A stretch of DNA of 64,000 nucleotides, taken from Eleusine coracana subsp. coracana. Lineage: Eukaryota; Streptophyta; Magnoliopsida; Poales; Poaceae. Shown here one piece after another: positions 22,014-32,200 of this stretch; the first letter of the stretch is position 1; each line of letters opens with the position of its first letter. Position numbers and translations under genes: made by a program. Below the pieces are notes generated by a model that made no database searches, had not been told where the DNA came from, and worked only from the letters and a program-made list of their open reading frames with translations. The DNA lies in assembly GCA_032690845.1 (NCBI GenBank), contig CM064429.1, positions 9,828,569 to 9,892,568 on the forward strand. Reading direction: 5' to 3'.

Positions 22014-22248
22014 GTGGGTAATGGGAGGTTCTGTGGCCCGCGCTGCCTTTAGCCACGTCGTCGTACACACGTGTCGCTGGGAAGCCAAACCCGGCTTAAT
22101 CCTGTCCACGTCAGCATAACGGGGGTTATCAAACAGATTAAGGAGATTAAGGGTGTTTAGTGAACGGGATTAACAATTAGTAGGGGTAAAAAGAACCAAA
22201 GATTAGTACGGGGTATTCGAACTTTGAGTATACAAATGGACTTTTTCC
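22014..22248 (-). repeat. MULE right terminal inverted repeat
   Basis: Inverted counterpart of 5987-6222, with the same landmarks in reverse complement, for example GCCTTTAGCCACGTCGTCGT and GCCAAACCCGGCTTAAT. The two arms differ by many substitutions and small indels, so the MULE inserted long ago or tolerates divergent arms. The candidate 9-bp duplication follows directly. Confidence 0.85.
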
Positions 22249-22257
22249 TATAGAAAT

Positions 22258-23521
22258 TTTTACGTTATCCTTTTCATTCCCGTTTTTATTGCCTCCTGTG
22301 CCCTTAGACTTCCTTACTCGTCGGTGGCCGTGCGGTGTGCTGTACGCAGGCCTGACAAATGTTGGGGCAGCGAGATCAGGGCCAACAACTGTCTGTGTGG
22401 CATGAACCATAATAGGCCCATGAGCAGGAGGGAAAGGGACATGGAGAAACCACGGTCCGAGCACGGCAGGCGGCACGGCAGTCTGCGTTCGTGCCGACAA
22501 GCACGGGCACGGCTCTGTTTTCACAGTGGTTATTAGTTCTTTTTTTATCTATTAAAATAATTTGAATTTTGAATTGGTTTTCGTTATTTGACTGTTCCAA
22601 GACAATTCTAACCTATAAAAATTATGATAATATTTTTTTAATATATTTACATCAAAGTGTGTTCAAATTATACTTAATAAGGTATAAGTCCATGAGATGT
22701 TGAGAGATAACATAGGAAAAAATAAACTTGCATAGATATAGACATCTAAAAAAATATATACAAAAATTATATGCATAAAGACATGTAAGTTATTAGTATA
22801 TATGAAAAACTCAATTCAAAATTATGTTTTAGTAGTGATTTACAAAAAGGAGAAGAAAACGTTGAATGATGACTTATAGTAAATTGAACAATCATTTCAA
22901 AATTTAAGTACACAATAACAATGACAAAGTATCATCGTGATAGAGAATAATTTTAGAAGATTATAGTAAAAAATCTCAACACATTTAGACTATGTATGCG
23001 GAGTTTAAACAGATTTGAATTTGAAATTCTAAATCAAAATAAAAAAATAAAGCAAGGTGGAAGAACTATATCATGCCGCTTCGGACCGCATCATACCAAT
23101 GGGCCGTATTTTGCAACCGGGCCATTTTCTTGCCGTGCAGCACGGCTCCATTGGTAGTGCCGTGCCATGCCGCGCGTCGGGCCCAAAACTTAGGCACGAC
23201 ACGGCCCGACGTCCGGCATGGCACAAATGTGTCTGTGCCGGGCCATGCCCTCGGCCAGGCTGAAATTTCGTGCTTTGGGCCACCTGATTTTGGCCCGGTC
23301 TAAGTCTCGGGACTAGTGACAAGTACTAAAAAAATAGAAAACAAGAAACCGTGTGGTGAAGAAGGAAGAGCTGCGGTCTTCATACGCATGCCCGATGGAG
23401 TAATAGCCAGTGCTGGCAGTTGGACCGGTCAGAAGAAAACGTATCTGCAGTTTCTCGATAGGTGAGAACATCAAATAATATAGAAAAAACGTATGATGCT
23501 AGAAAACAAAGAGAGTACTAT
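22258..23521. other. Intergenic AT-rich DNA with hAT-like GC-rich arms
   Basis: Between the MULE and the LINE tail. Bases 22330-22525 and 23070-23310 are GC-rich and built from GGCACGG, GTGCCGGGCC and CGGGCC blocks. They flank an AT-rich middle (22530-23050). This resembles a non-autonomous hAT element with GC-rich subterminal regions, like the fragment at 3707-3930. I found no matching termini or 8-bp duplication. The short frames here are composition artefacts. Confidence 0.35.
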
Positions 23522-23681
23522 TCTTTTTTTTACGAGGAAAAGAAAGCTTTCATTACTCAGAAATCAAATTACATCCCCGAGCTATCAGCTGCTCGACACA
23601 CACAGCGCGCGCAGGCACCAAACATCGTAGATTTTGAAACAACCAACGAAAGCATGGAGGGAGTACTTAGTTATTACAGAG

Positions 23682-24042
23682 ATTATCATCAGCGGTTCAC
23701 TTAAATGAGTGAACCGCTGATGATAATATATTATCAGCAGTGGGTTCGGGACATGCGGGCCCCGAGCAATAATGGATACAGTGAACCGCTGCTGATACTA
23801 TATTATCAGCAACAATTATTAGCAGCGGTTCATTTAAGTGAAGCGCTGCTGATAAGTTTGAAACTTATCAGCAGCGGTTAATTTAAATAAACCTTTACTG
23901 ATACCTATTATCAACAGCGGTTCGTTGAGACAACAATTATTAGTGAGACCAAAGTTTCTGAACTGTTGTTGATAATCTTTTAATAGCGGTTTCAGAGCAA
24001 CCGCTGCTGATAGGGCGCTGTTTATGACCATTTTTAGTAGTG
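23682..24042. mobile_element. CACTA element terminus (partial)
   Basis: The right edge, on the opposite strand, starts CACTACTAAAAATGG, the terminus of CACTA (CMC/EnSpm) elements. The 360 bp inside hold about ten copies of ATCAGCAGCGGTT in both orientations, the subterminal repeats that bind CACTA transposase. Two copies form a near-perfect hairpin with 20-bp arms at 23682-23727. I find no CACTA left terminus. The left edge is only where the repeats stop, so this may be an end fragment or a miniature element with a decayed left end. It sits at the end of the LINE RNase H frame. Confidence 0.65.
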
Positions 24043-24937
24043 AGCCATATGTTTTGTTCTTTTAGCCAACTGTGCTAGCTCATGGGCCACACAGTTCTGC
24101 TCCCTTTTCACCACTCTCACTACAAACTCTGGCAATTGCCAGCTTGACTCTATTGACTCACTAATAATGAAACTTAACGAAGATTTTAAACGAGTCTTAC
24201 AGTCAACTTCCAGGACAGATTTCTCCGGGCACCACTCAGCAGCCAGCCTAATTCCTTCCTGTGCAGCCAGGGCCTCTGTCTCCTCCGCGCTAGTAGCGTT
24301 GAAACAGGTTCTCCACGAGCACAATAGGGCCTTACCATCAGCGCCCCTAATGACCACTCCTATTCCAGTACTTCCTGAAACTGCATCAAAAGCACCATCC
24401 ACATTAATTTTGATCCGTTCAGCTGGCGGGGGTTCCCAAATCCCTTTATTCCCTCTATTCAGGCCTTTCCTTCCGGGTTTCTTCATGGTAGTAGTCACTA
24501 TCTGTTTGCCCTTGCTGTCCGACTTACCAGTATCAGCGTAAACTGAGCACAGCTCAGGGTGCCAGTTTTCTGTGGGTGATCTTGTTCCTTGCAAACCAGG
24601 CTCGCCATAGTAGTAGCAGGAGTTGCGCGCTTTCATCCACTTCCAACTTGCCTAGTAACACCAACAACTCTTCCAAAGACCGAAGCTGTAACTGTTTGAA
24701 ATCCGGCAATAGCCAAAATTGGGACATGGCTTCATGCAGCCATCGCGCATGTGGACACCATAACACTGCATGGAGGCCAGATTCATCCTCCATCCCAAAG
24801 ATATCACAAGTAGCTATAACCTCTATCTTTTGTATTTTCTTGTTTAGCTTTGTAGCCAGTCCATCATTAATGAGTCTCCACGCAAAGATTTTAACCTTTT
24901 CCAGCACACTGATCTTCTCGAATTTGCTCCACAACTC
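24043..24937 (-). pseudogene. LINE ORF2 C-terminal part: zf-RVT and RNase H
   Basis: The frame resumes at 24937 directly after the Copia element: MWSKFEKISVLEKVKIFAWR and CDIFGMEDESGLHAVLWCPH match the reverse-transcriptase zinc-binding region (zf-RVT). RNase H follows: KINVDGAFD, GVVIRGADGKAL, AEETEALAAQEGI, DCKTRLKSS, NCVAHELAQLAKR. The Asp and Glu residues expected of type-I RNase H are present. A frame change near 24640 and the CACTA insertion at 24042 spoil the gene. Copies of this type carry RNase H after RT, as expected of plant L1-clade LINEs. Confidence 0.75.
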
Positions 24938-25446
24938 TGTTGGGGAACGGGTAGGCTACGATAGCATATAATAATTTCTACCGTTCAACCAGAAAACCTT
25001 GCAAAAGAGAATCATGGATCGTTACCACTAGACGCGCAGGCGGAGCGGAAGCGAATGTTGGAGCAGCTCGATCCAACGTAGTCGCGCGTCGGAGTAGAGG
25101 AAGTAGTCGATCACGTCAATCGTCTCCTTCTAGTCCAGCCGTCGGCACCGCAGCAGCAGCAGCGCCTCCTCGCGGTATCCACACGTACGGGGTTGGAGCA
25201 CCGTGCGCGGCGTGCTAGCACCGGCAACACGGTTAGGGTTTTGTGGGCAAGAAAGAGGAGCACGGCGGCTAGGGTTAAGGACTGGTGGAATCACCTGCGC
25301 CTTAAGCCCCTCCTCCACTTAAATAGACCCTTCTAATGGGCTTCGACTAGTTGGCCCATTAGTGGACTAATTCCTCATGGATCAATATCCGTATGACCCT
25401 CACATACGGATCAAATCCGTATTGTCTCTTGGGCATATCTCCAACA
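24938..25446 (-). repeat. Copia 2 LTR, left (3' LTR)
   Basis: TG...CA ends with exact flanking AACTC outside. It contains the minor palindromic GCCCATTAGTGGA/CTAATGGGC section and a repeated ATACGGATC motif (25377-25425). The 62-codon frame inside (25318-25130, -) is repeated in the other LTR and is not a gene. The interior from 25447 to 26380 (polypurine tract and 3' untranslated part) is AT-rich with no coding content. Confidence 0.92.
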
Positions 25447-26380
25447 ATCTCCCACTTACACTAGAGACAATCACATAGGCAAGCGATGTTCCAACCCGTT
25501 AAGTGTGTGACCCGTTAGGTTCACATGTACACGACAATGATGTGAAAACCATTTTTCAAATCATAAATTAATAGCGGCATCTAGCAGCACATACTGATTC
25601 TCGTGTACACATAAAGATCATATCGGCTGAACCTTTGACATACGCAGTCAGTGATCCCTTTGCCTCACGATATCAGTCAAGCTTAAGGCAAGATACGTGC
25701 CATCCCTATAATAGCTCGACCATTCACTCGAACGTCTAGTGGATTTATCATGACTAACTTTTAGTCATTATGATTAACTTTTAATCACATTGGCATGGCC
25801 ATGCACTTCTAAATCCATCTAACTCGAGGGGCCCAGAGATATCTCTCCTGTTATTAGGAGGGGCAAATTCCATCTTGACCGCTCACACCCCACGACATGT
25901 TTCATAGCATACCCGAAAATTACCTTTATAACTACTCAGTTATGGAATAGCATTTGGTAATCCCTAAATATGCTATTACACATTCTGGGAATCAATGACA
26001 ATCTCAGGTCTAAGGATCCGAAAGGTACATCATACAAGACAATAATTGATGGCACAATAATAACATCTCAGCAAAGTCTATTAGTGGGTCAGTCCAACAC
26101 TATGTTCTCTAACATGTGTCCACATTATTGATTTGATATATCCATATCAATGATCTGTGAAACATGATCATCAACCAATACATGTGCTAGTCCATGAATC
26201 ATTATTGTCCAACACAATGATAAGGAACTAGGGATCATTTAGGATAATATTATGAAAGAATAATGAGTTTCACAAACAAGTCACGCACTTGTCAATCAAT
26301 GCAATAATTATTATCCATAGAACAGAATAACACTTTATTCAATCACACATAAACATAGACATTACACAATCTCTCATATA

Positions 26381-29300
26381 TTAATCATGCAGATATCTAA
26401 TACCCATGGGTCTCATATGTGCCTCATGCTTGGGCTGAGAGAGAGGTTTTGTCAACGGATCAGCGATGTTTGAGTCCGTGTGCATCTTGCATATCTTTAC
26501 ATCACGTCGAGCGACGATGTCCCGAATAAGGTGATAACGCCGTAGTACGTGTTTGTTCTTTTGATGCGCTCTAGGCTCCTTGGCTTGCGCAATGGCACCA
26601 CTATTATCACAATAGAGGTCCATTGGATTGGATGCACTAGGAACCACACCCAACTCAGAAACAAATTTTCTGATCCAAACAACTTCCTTGCAGCTTCTGA
26701 AGCGGCAAGGTACTCAGCCTCCGTTGTTGAGTCAGCAACCGTATCTTGCTTGGAACTCTTCCAGCTCACCGCGCCTCTATTGAGGCAAAACATATATCCA
26801 GATTGCGATCTCGAATCGTCTTTGTCGGTTTGGAAGCTAGCATCAGTGTAACCATTTACAACGAGCTCTTCCTCACCTCCATAGACTAGGAACATACCCA
26901 TAGTCCTTCTTAAGTACTTTAGGATATTCTTATTAGCTCCCCAATGAGCTTCTCCTGGATTTGACTGGTATCTGCTCACAGCACTAAGAGCGTAGGCTAC
27001 ATCTGGGCGAGTACTTATCATGGCATACATGATGGACCCAACAGCCGAAGCATATGGAATCGCTCTCATTTTCTCTTGCTCATCTGGTGTCGAGGGACAC
27101 TGAGTCTTGCTAAGAGAAACCCCTTGTGACATGGGCAAGAAACCTTTCTTGGAATCCTGCATATTGAACCGTTTCAATACCTTGTCAATGTACGTGTTCT
27201 GGCTTAATCCAATTAGCCTCCTTGATCTATCTCTATAGATCTTAATGCCCAAAATGTAAGCTACCTCTCCTAAGTCCTTCATTGAGAAACTCTTTCTCAA
27301 AGAAGTCTTAACAACTTCAAGCATTGGAATATCATTACCGATCAACAATATGTCATCCACATAAAGGACCAGAAAGACAAGCGTGCTCCCACTAGCCCTT
27401 TTGTAAACACAAGGCTCTTCTTCGTTTTTAATGAAGCCAAACCCTTTGACTACCTCATCAAAGCGAAGATTCCAACTCCGAGATGCTTGCTTTAGTCCAT
27501 AAATAGACTTTTGAAGCTTGCATATCTTCCTAGCATTTTATGGATCGACAAAACCTTCAGGCTATGTCATGTACACATCCTCACTTAGGTTTCCATTAAG
27601 GAAAGCCGTTTTGACATCCATTTGCCATATCTCATAATCATAAAATGCGGCAATTGCTAGAAGGATCCGTATAGACTTTAGCATAGCGATGGGCGAGAAG
27701 GTCTCATCATAATCAACCCCTTGAATTTGCTTAAAACCTTTCGCCACCAATCGTGCCTTATAGATGTGAACATTTCCATCCATGTCTATCTTTTTCTTAA
27801 AAACCCATTTACACTCAATGGTTTTTACACCATCAGGCGGATCTATCAAGTTCCAAACTTGATTTTCTCTCATGGATTCTAATTCGAATCTCATGGCTCC
27901 TAGCCATTTCTCAGAGTCCGGTCCCATCATTGCTTCACTGTAAGTCTTAGGCTCATCATTGTCTAACAATAATATGTCTCGCTGCCCCGTGGTTAGGAGC
28001 ATGAACTTTTCAGGAGCGTGACGTGCCCTTTCTGACCTACGCGGGGCTGGTGTTTCAACAATTGGTTCAACAACAATTTGTTCATCCAATTGTGATATAG
28101 CGGAAGAAGAAACATTTCCTGGAGCTTCTTGAACTTCTTCAAGTTGCACCGTTCTCCCACTTACCCTTTTGGAGAGAAACTCTTTCTCTAGAAAAACAAC
28201 ATTACGAGCGACAAACACTTTGCCCTCTTCCCGGTTGTAGAAATAATAACCTTTGGTTTCCCTAGGGTATCCTACAATGAAGCATTTATCAGACTTGGAA
28301 GAAAGCTTATCAGACGTCATACGTTTTACATAAGCCTCACATCCCCAAATCTTAAGAAAAGACAACCCGGGACGCTTCCCAGTCCATATCTCATATGGTG
28401 TCCTTTCCACGGATTTAGATGGAACCCTATTAAGTGTGAAAGTGGCAGTTTCTAGAGCGTATCCCCAGAAGGACAATGGAAGATCACTTTGGCTCATCAT
28501 AGACCTAACCATGTCTAACAAGGTTCAGTTCCTCCGTTCGGATACTCCATTCCATTGGGGCGTTCCTGGGGGAGTCCATTGTCGAACAATTCCACATTGC
28601 TTTAGATGTTCACCAAATTCATGGCTCAAATATTCACCACCACGATCAGATCGTAGGAGTTTAATAGTCTTGCCCAATTGATTTTGTACTTCATTTTGAA
28701 ATTCTTTGAACTTTTCAAAGGATTCAGACTTATGCCTCATTAAGTAGATGTAACCATATCTACTAAAGTCGTCGGTAAAAGTTATGAAGTACTGAAGACC
28801 ACCTCTGGCCGTGCAACTAATTGGTCCACATACATCCGTATGTACAAGTCCCAATAGTTCACTCGCCCTCTCACTATTTCCTGTGAAAGGCGACTTAGTC
28901 ATTTTGCCAAGTAAACAAGACTCACATGTATCAATTGATTCAAAATCAAAAGAACTTAGAAGACCATCTGTATGGAGCTTCTTTATGCGCTTCTCATTTA
29001 TATGACCTAAACGACAATGCCAAGTATACGTGGGATTCAAATCATTAGGCTTGAGCCTTTTCGCATCAATGTTATAAATAGGCTTATTCTCAAGATCTAA
29101 GTAATATAATCCATTCACCAATGGGCAATTACCATAGATAATATTATTCAAATAAATGGAACAACACTTGTTCCTTATTATGATCTCATAACCATCATCT
29201 TCCTCCAAACACTTTGAAGAAATAATGTTTTTGCCTAAGGCGGGAATATAATAACAATTGTTTAACTCCAAAACTAATCCTGATGGTAATGAAAGTGGAT

Positions 29301-30336
29301 AAGTTCCGACGGCCAACGCAGCAACCTTTGCACCATTGCCGACACGAGCATCCACCTCGCCCTTTGCACATTTCCTTGCTTCTTTAAGCCCCTGCAACGA
29401 TTTGCAAGTATGAATCATCGATCCGGTATCAAATACCCATGAATCATAAGGACATGTAGCAACATTATTAATTTCAATAACATTGATACCTGAATTAGAA
29501 GTGTCTCCACCCTTCTTCTTCAGCTCTTCTAGATAAAGCTTGCAATTCCTCTTCCAATGACCGGGTTTCTTGCAGTGAAAACAAGGATCACTACCCGCCG
29601 GTTTAGGCTTAGGAGCTGCTGCAGGCTTAGGCTTAGTGCTAGAGATCTGATCTGTAGCCTTAGCCTTAGTCTTGCGCTTTCGTTTCTTGCTATCCTTTTG
29701 AACCAAGTTAACTTGACTTGGACCAGATTTTTTGATGCTTGCCTCAGCTGTCTTAAGCATCCCATGCAACTCAGCCAATGTCTTCTCTAAGCTATTCATT
29801 TGAAAGTTCAAAATGAAAGGTTCATAGCTCGCAGGAAGCGACTGGATTATCACATCTGTGGCCAAATCAGGGTGTAGAGCCGCACCAAGTTTCTCCAGAT
29901 TCTCAATGTAACCAATCATCTTGATCACATGAGGACTGACAGAACCGTTTTCAGCTAGCCTGCACGCAAACAAGGACTTTGAGATGTTGTACCTCTCAGA
30001 CCTTGCTTGGTTCTCAAACATGCCACGAAGTCCCTTAATCATATTGTGGGCATCCGCGTTCTCATATTGCTTCTGAAGCTCAGAGGACATAGTGGCAAGC
30101 ATGAGACAGCTAACATCAACTGCATCATTGGTATGTTTCTCATACTCCCTTTTCTGAGTGGTAGTAGCATTTTCTGGCAGATCATCAGGATAGAGAAGCT
30201 CTAGAACATATTCCTTTTTCTCTTGCTTGAGAACAATTCTCAAGTTGCGATACCAATCAATAAAGTTTGTTCCACTAAGCTTTTCTTTTTCAAGAATTGA
30301 GCGCAAATTGAAAGTGTTACTAGCCGTTGGTGCCAT
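26381..30336 (-). pseudogene. Copia 2 gag-pol polyprotein, three stops and one frameshift
   Basis: ATG at 30336. Residues 60-200 are UBN2-type gag; the CCHC knuckle is C252-C255-H260-C265; the protease active site is DTG at 303-305; the pre-integrase HHCC is H440/H445/C471/C474; integrase DDE is D501, D564, E600. A TGA at 28525-28527 follows RRN and looks like a mutated CGA. The same frame resumes at once, with RT QMDVKTAFLNGNL. A TAG at 27562 and a TAA at 27538 precede YVDDILLIGND (about 27365). RNase H includes DSTTEAEYLAA; a shift near 26665 leads to the final segment ending GIRYLHD at 26381. Restricted to one frame over almost its whole length. Confidence 0.92.
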
Positions 30337-31686
30337 GATCTACAACAGAAAATATGCAAATATAAGCACTATGTAAATATAAAACTCTTATAAACATTTA
30401 ACAAAAGTTCATTATTCCACTATATGCTTGGAACCGTTTTCCCTCAAAACGACATATAGTGGTTCAAGATCCATATTCAACTTAGATCCTAGTGAGCTTT
30501 GGCATCACCGCTAGAAATCTAGTGACATAGGTAAGCAACACTTTGCTAATCACATCCCTATGTGACTCTTGTTTGTTGGGTGGCATCACATGCCCCGGCG
30601 CCAACACCATGCCCCAAAGCCCAAAACCGTTTTGATAGCTTTGTTAATTAAACCAATACTATGCATATAAATGTCCGACATTTATCCTAATAATTAAGAT
30701 AGTTGAGGTACTCTACTTTGGCAGACCTACCATACAACGATCATAATTTTAATAGGTGCAGCTATTGGAAGGGCATATAATTTAATTTTTCTTGAGGGAA
30801 CCTATTCTAGCATGTTAATCATATCTAATATAGATAACACATGAAAGAATAGGATGATAGGAACATCATCACAGGCAATCATATTAACTATGAAATAGTA
30901 TGGCCCCTTTCAATTGGTGATCTCCATCTCCATTGTCATCGCCATGTCTCCCGTCCCTTCAACCATCATGCTTGAGGCCTCCATGAACTAACACTTAGCT
31001 ACTACAACTAATAGATAGTAATAAATTACATGAGAATATCAAGCATCACAGGTCGACACGTAGGCCGTTATACAATAATATGACAGCCTCAACCCAGCTG
31101 TAATTAATCATGACACGCAGGCCATGCAAATCACACATATACATCACATGCATCTTTGGGCCATACCATTCACAACATTCTCTGCAAAAACAAGTTAGGC
31201 GAGAAGCGAATGCTAACATGTGGCCAAAAAGGGTTGTAACAATCTAGGCGTGTCCGTACGGCGGTCCCTGAAACCTCACAGGATTTCACAGATCGTATCT
31301 ATAAAATCGCAATGGAAATCCTATCGGGAAAATCATGTTTGCCCGATTTTGAGTCATTCACAATGGCTTAGTTTTCCATTAGGTTTTTATGAGTAGACTG
31401 CGGTACATAATTATGATACTATTGGCTCCTCTACTGGCGCACACAGTTAGTCCCGATGGTGATTCCAGCCGGTAGGGACAAGTCGCGCGCGCACGGAGAA
31501 GGAACACAAATAAATCAATGATGCATGTATCGCTATCCGCCCATTACCTTGTGAACCTCCCTATCATCATTGATCTAATCAATCCGAACACAAAAACATG
31601 TAATAGATCTCATCTAGTACATCAACATATCAACTATATGCACAAGATCTAGATCACAAACTACACAAGGTCGGCTCTGATACCAC

Positions 31687-32195
31687 TATTGGGGAACGGG
31701 TAGGCTACGATAGCATATAATAATTTCTACCGTTCAACCAGGAAACCTTGCAAGAGAGGATCATGGATCATTACCACTAGATGCGCAGGCGGAGCGGAAG
31801 CGAATGTTGGAGCAGCTCGATCCAACGTAGTCGCGCGTCGGTGTAGAGGAAGTAGTCGATCACGTCAATCGTCTCCTTCTAGTCCAGCCGTCGGCACCGC
31901 AGCAGCAGCAGCGCCTCCTCGCGGTATCCACACGTACGGGGTTGGAGCACCGTGCGCGGCGTGCTAGCACCGGCAACACGGTTAGGGTTTTGTAGGCGAG
32001 AAAGAGGAGCACGACGGCTAGGGTTAAGGACTGGTGGAATCACCTGCGCCTTAAGCCCCTCCTCCACTTAAATAAACCCTTCTAATGGGCCTCGACTAGT
32101 TGGCCCATTAGTGGACTAATTCCTCACAGATCAATATCTGTTTGACCCTCACATACGGATCAAATCCGTATTGTCTCTTGGGCATATCTCCAACA
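31687..32195 (-). repeat. Copia 2 LTR, right (5' LTR)
   Basis: Same 509-bp length as the left copy. The second base of the terminal TG is mutated (TATTGGGG). Several differences from the left copy are C/T or G/A changes, as expected from cytosine methylation and deamination. It drives transcription toward lower coordinates. From 30337 to 31686 is the untranslated leader, AT-rich and without a gene. Confidence 0.92.
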
Positions 32196-32200
32196 AACTC

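Larger units (their letters stand above)
5987..22248 (+). mobile_element. MuDR-like MULE, split by a Copia insertion
   Basis: The two ends are inverted copies over about 235 bp, the hallmark of Mutator-like elements. The flanking 9-mers TACAGAAAT (5978-5986) and TATAGAAAT (22249-22257) match at 8 of 9 positions and are the likely target duplication. Removing the Copia element at 7319-18665 leaves about 4.9 kb, in the range of autonomous MuDR-type elements. Inside is a transposase gene on the + strand, now broken. Bases 6223-6719 are its leader, with an acceptor TATGCAG just before the ATG. From 21084 to 22010 I see no coding content. Confidence 0.85.
24938..32195 (-). mobile_element. Copia retrotransposon 2, recent insertion in LINE
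   Basis: Two 509-bp LTRs, start TGTTGGGGAACGG (TATTGGGG in the right copy) and end CATATCTCCAACA, flank 6.2 kb of - strand interior. The target duplication AACTC is exact (24933-24937 and 32196-32200). The PBS at about 31669-31684 is TGGTATCAGAGCCGAC on the - strand. The polypurine tract is AAGTGGGAGAT next to 25446. The LTRs differ at only about 15-20 sites by eye, so this is the youngest large insertion here. Interior order is gag, protease, integrase, RT, RNase H, with no ORF3. The fine Copia lineage is not resolved. Confidence 0.93.

Noticed and set aside
22177..22600. Frames around 22.2-22.6 kb, including a 115-codon minus-strand one
   Set aside because: They cross the MULE terminal repeat and hAT-like GC-rich DNA, and encode low-complexity sequence.
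22330..23310. Complete hAT element
   Set aside because: GC-rich arms flank an AT-rich core, but I could not match terminal inverted repeats or an 8-bp duplication, so only hAT-like sequence is claimed.
31669..31686. tRNA-Met-like TGGTATCAGAGCC strings (also 17203-17219, 57211-57224)
   Set aside because: They are primer-binding sites next to LTRs, not tRNA genes; no cloverleaf sequence follows.
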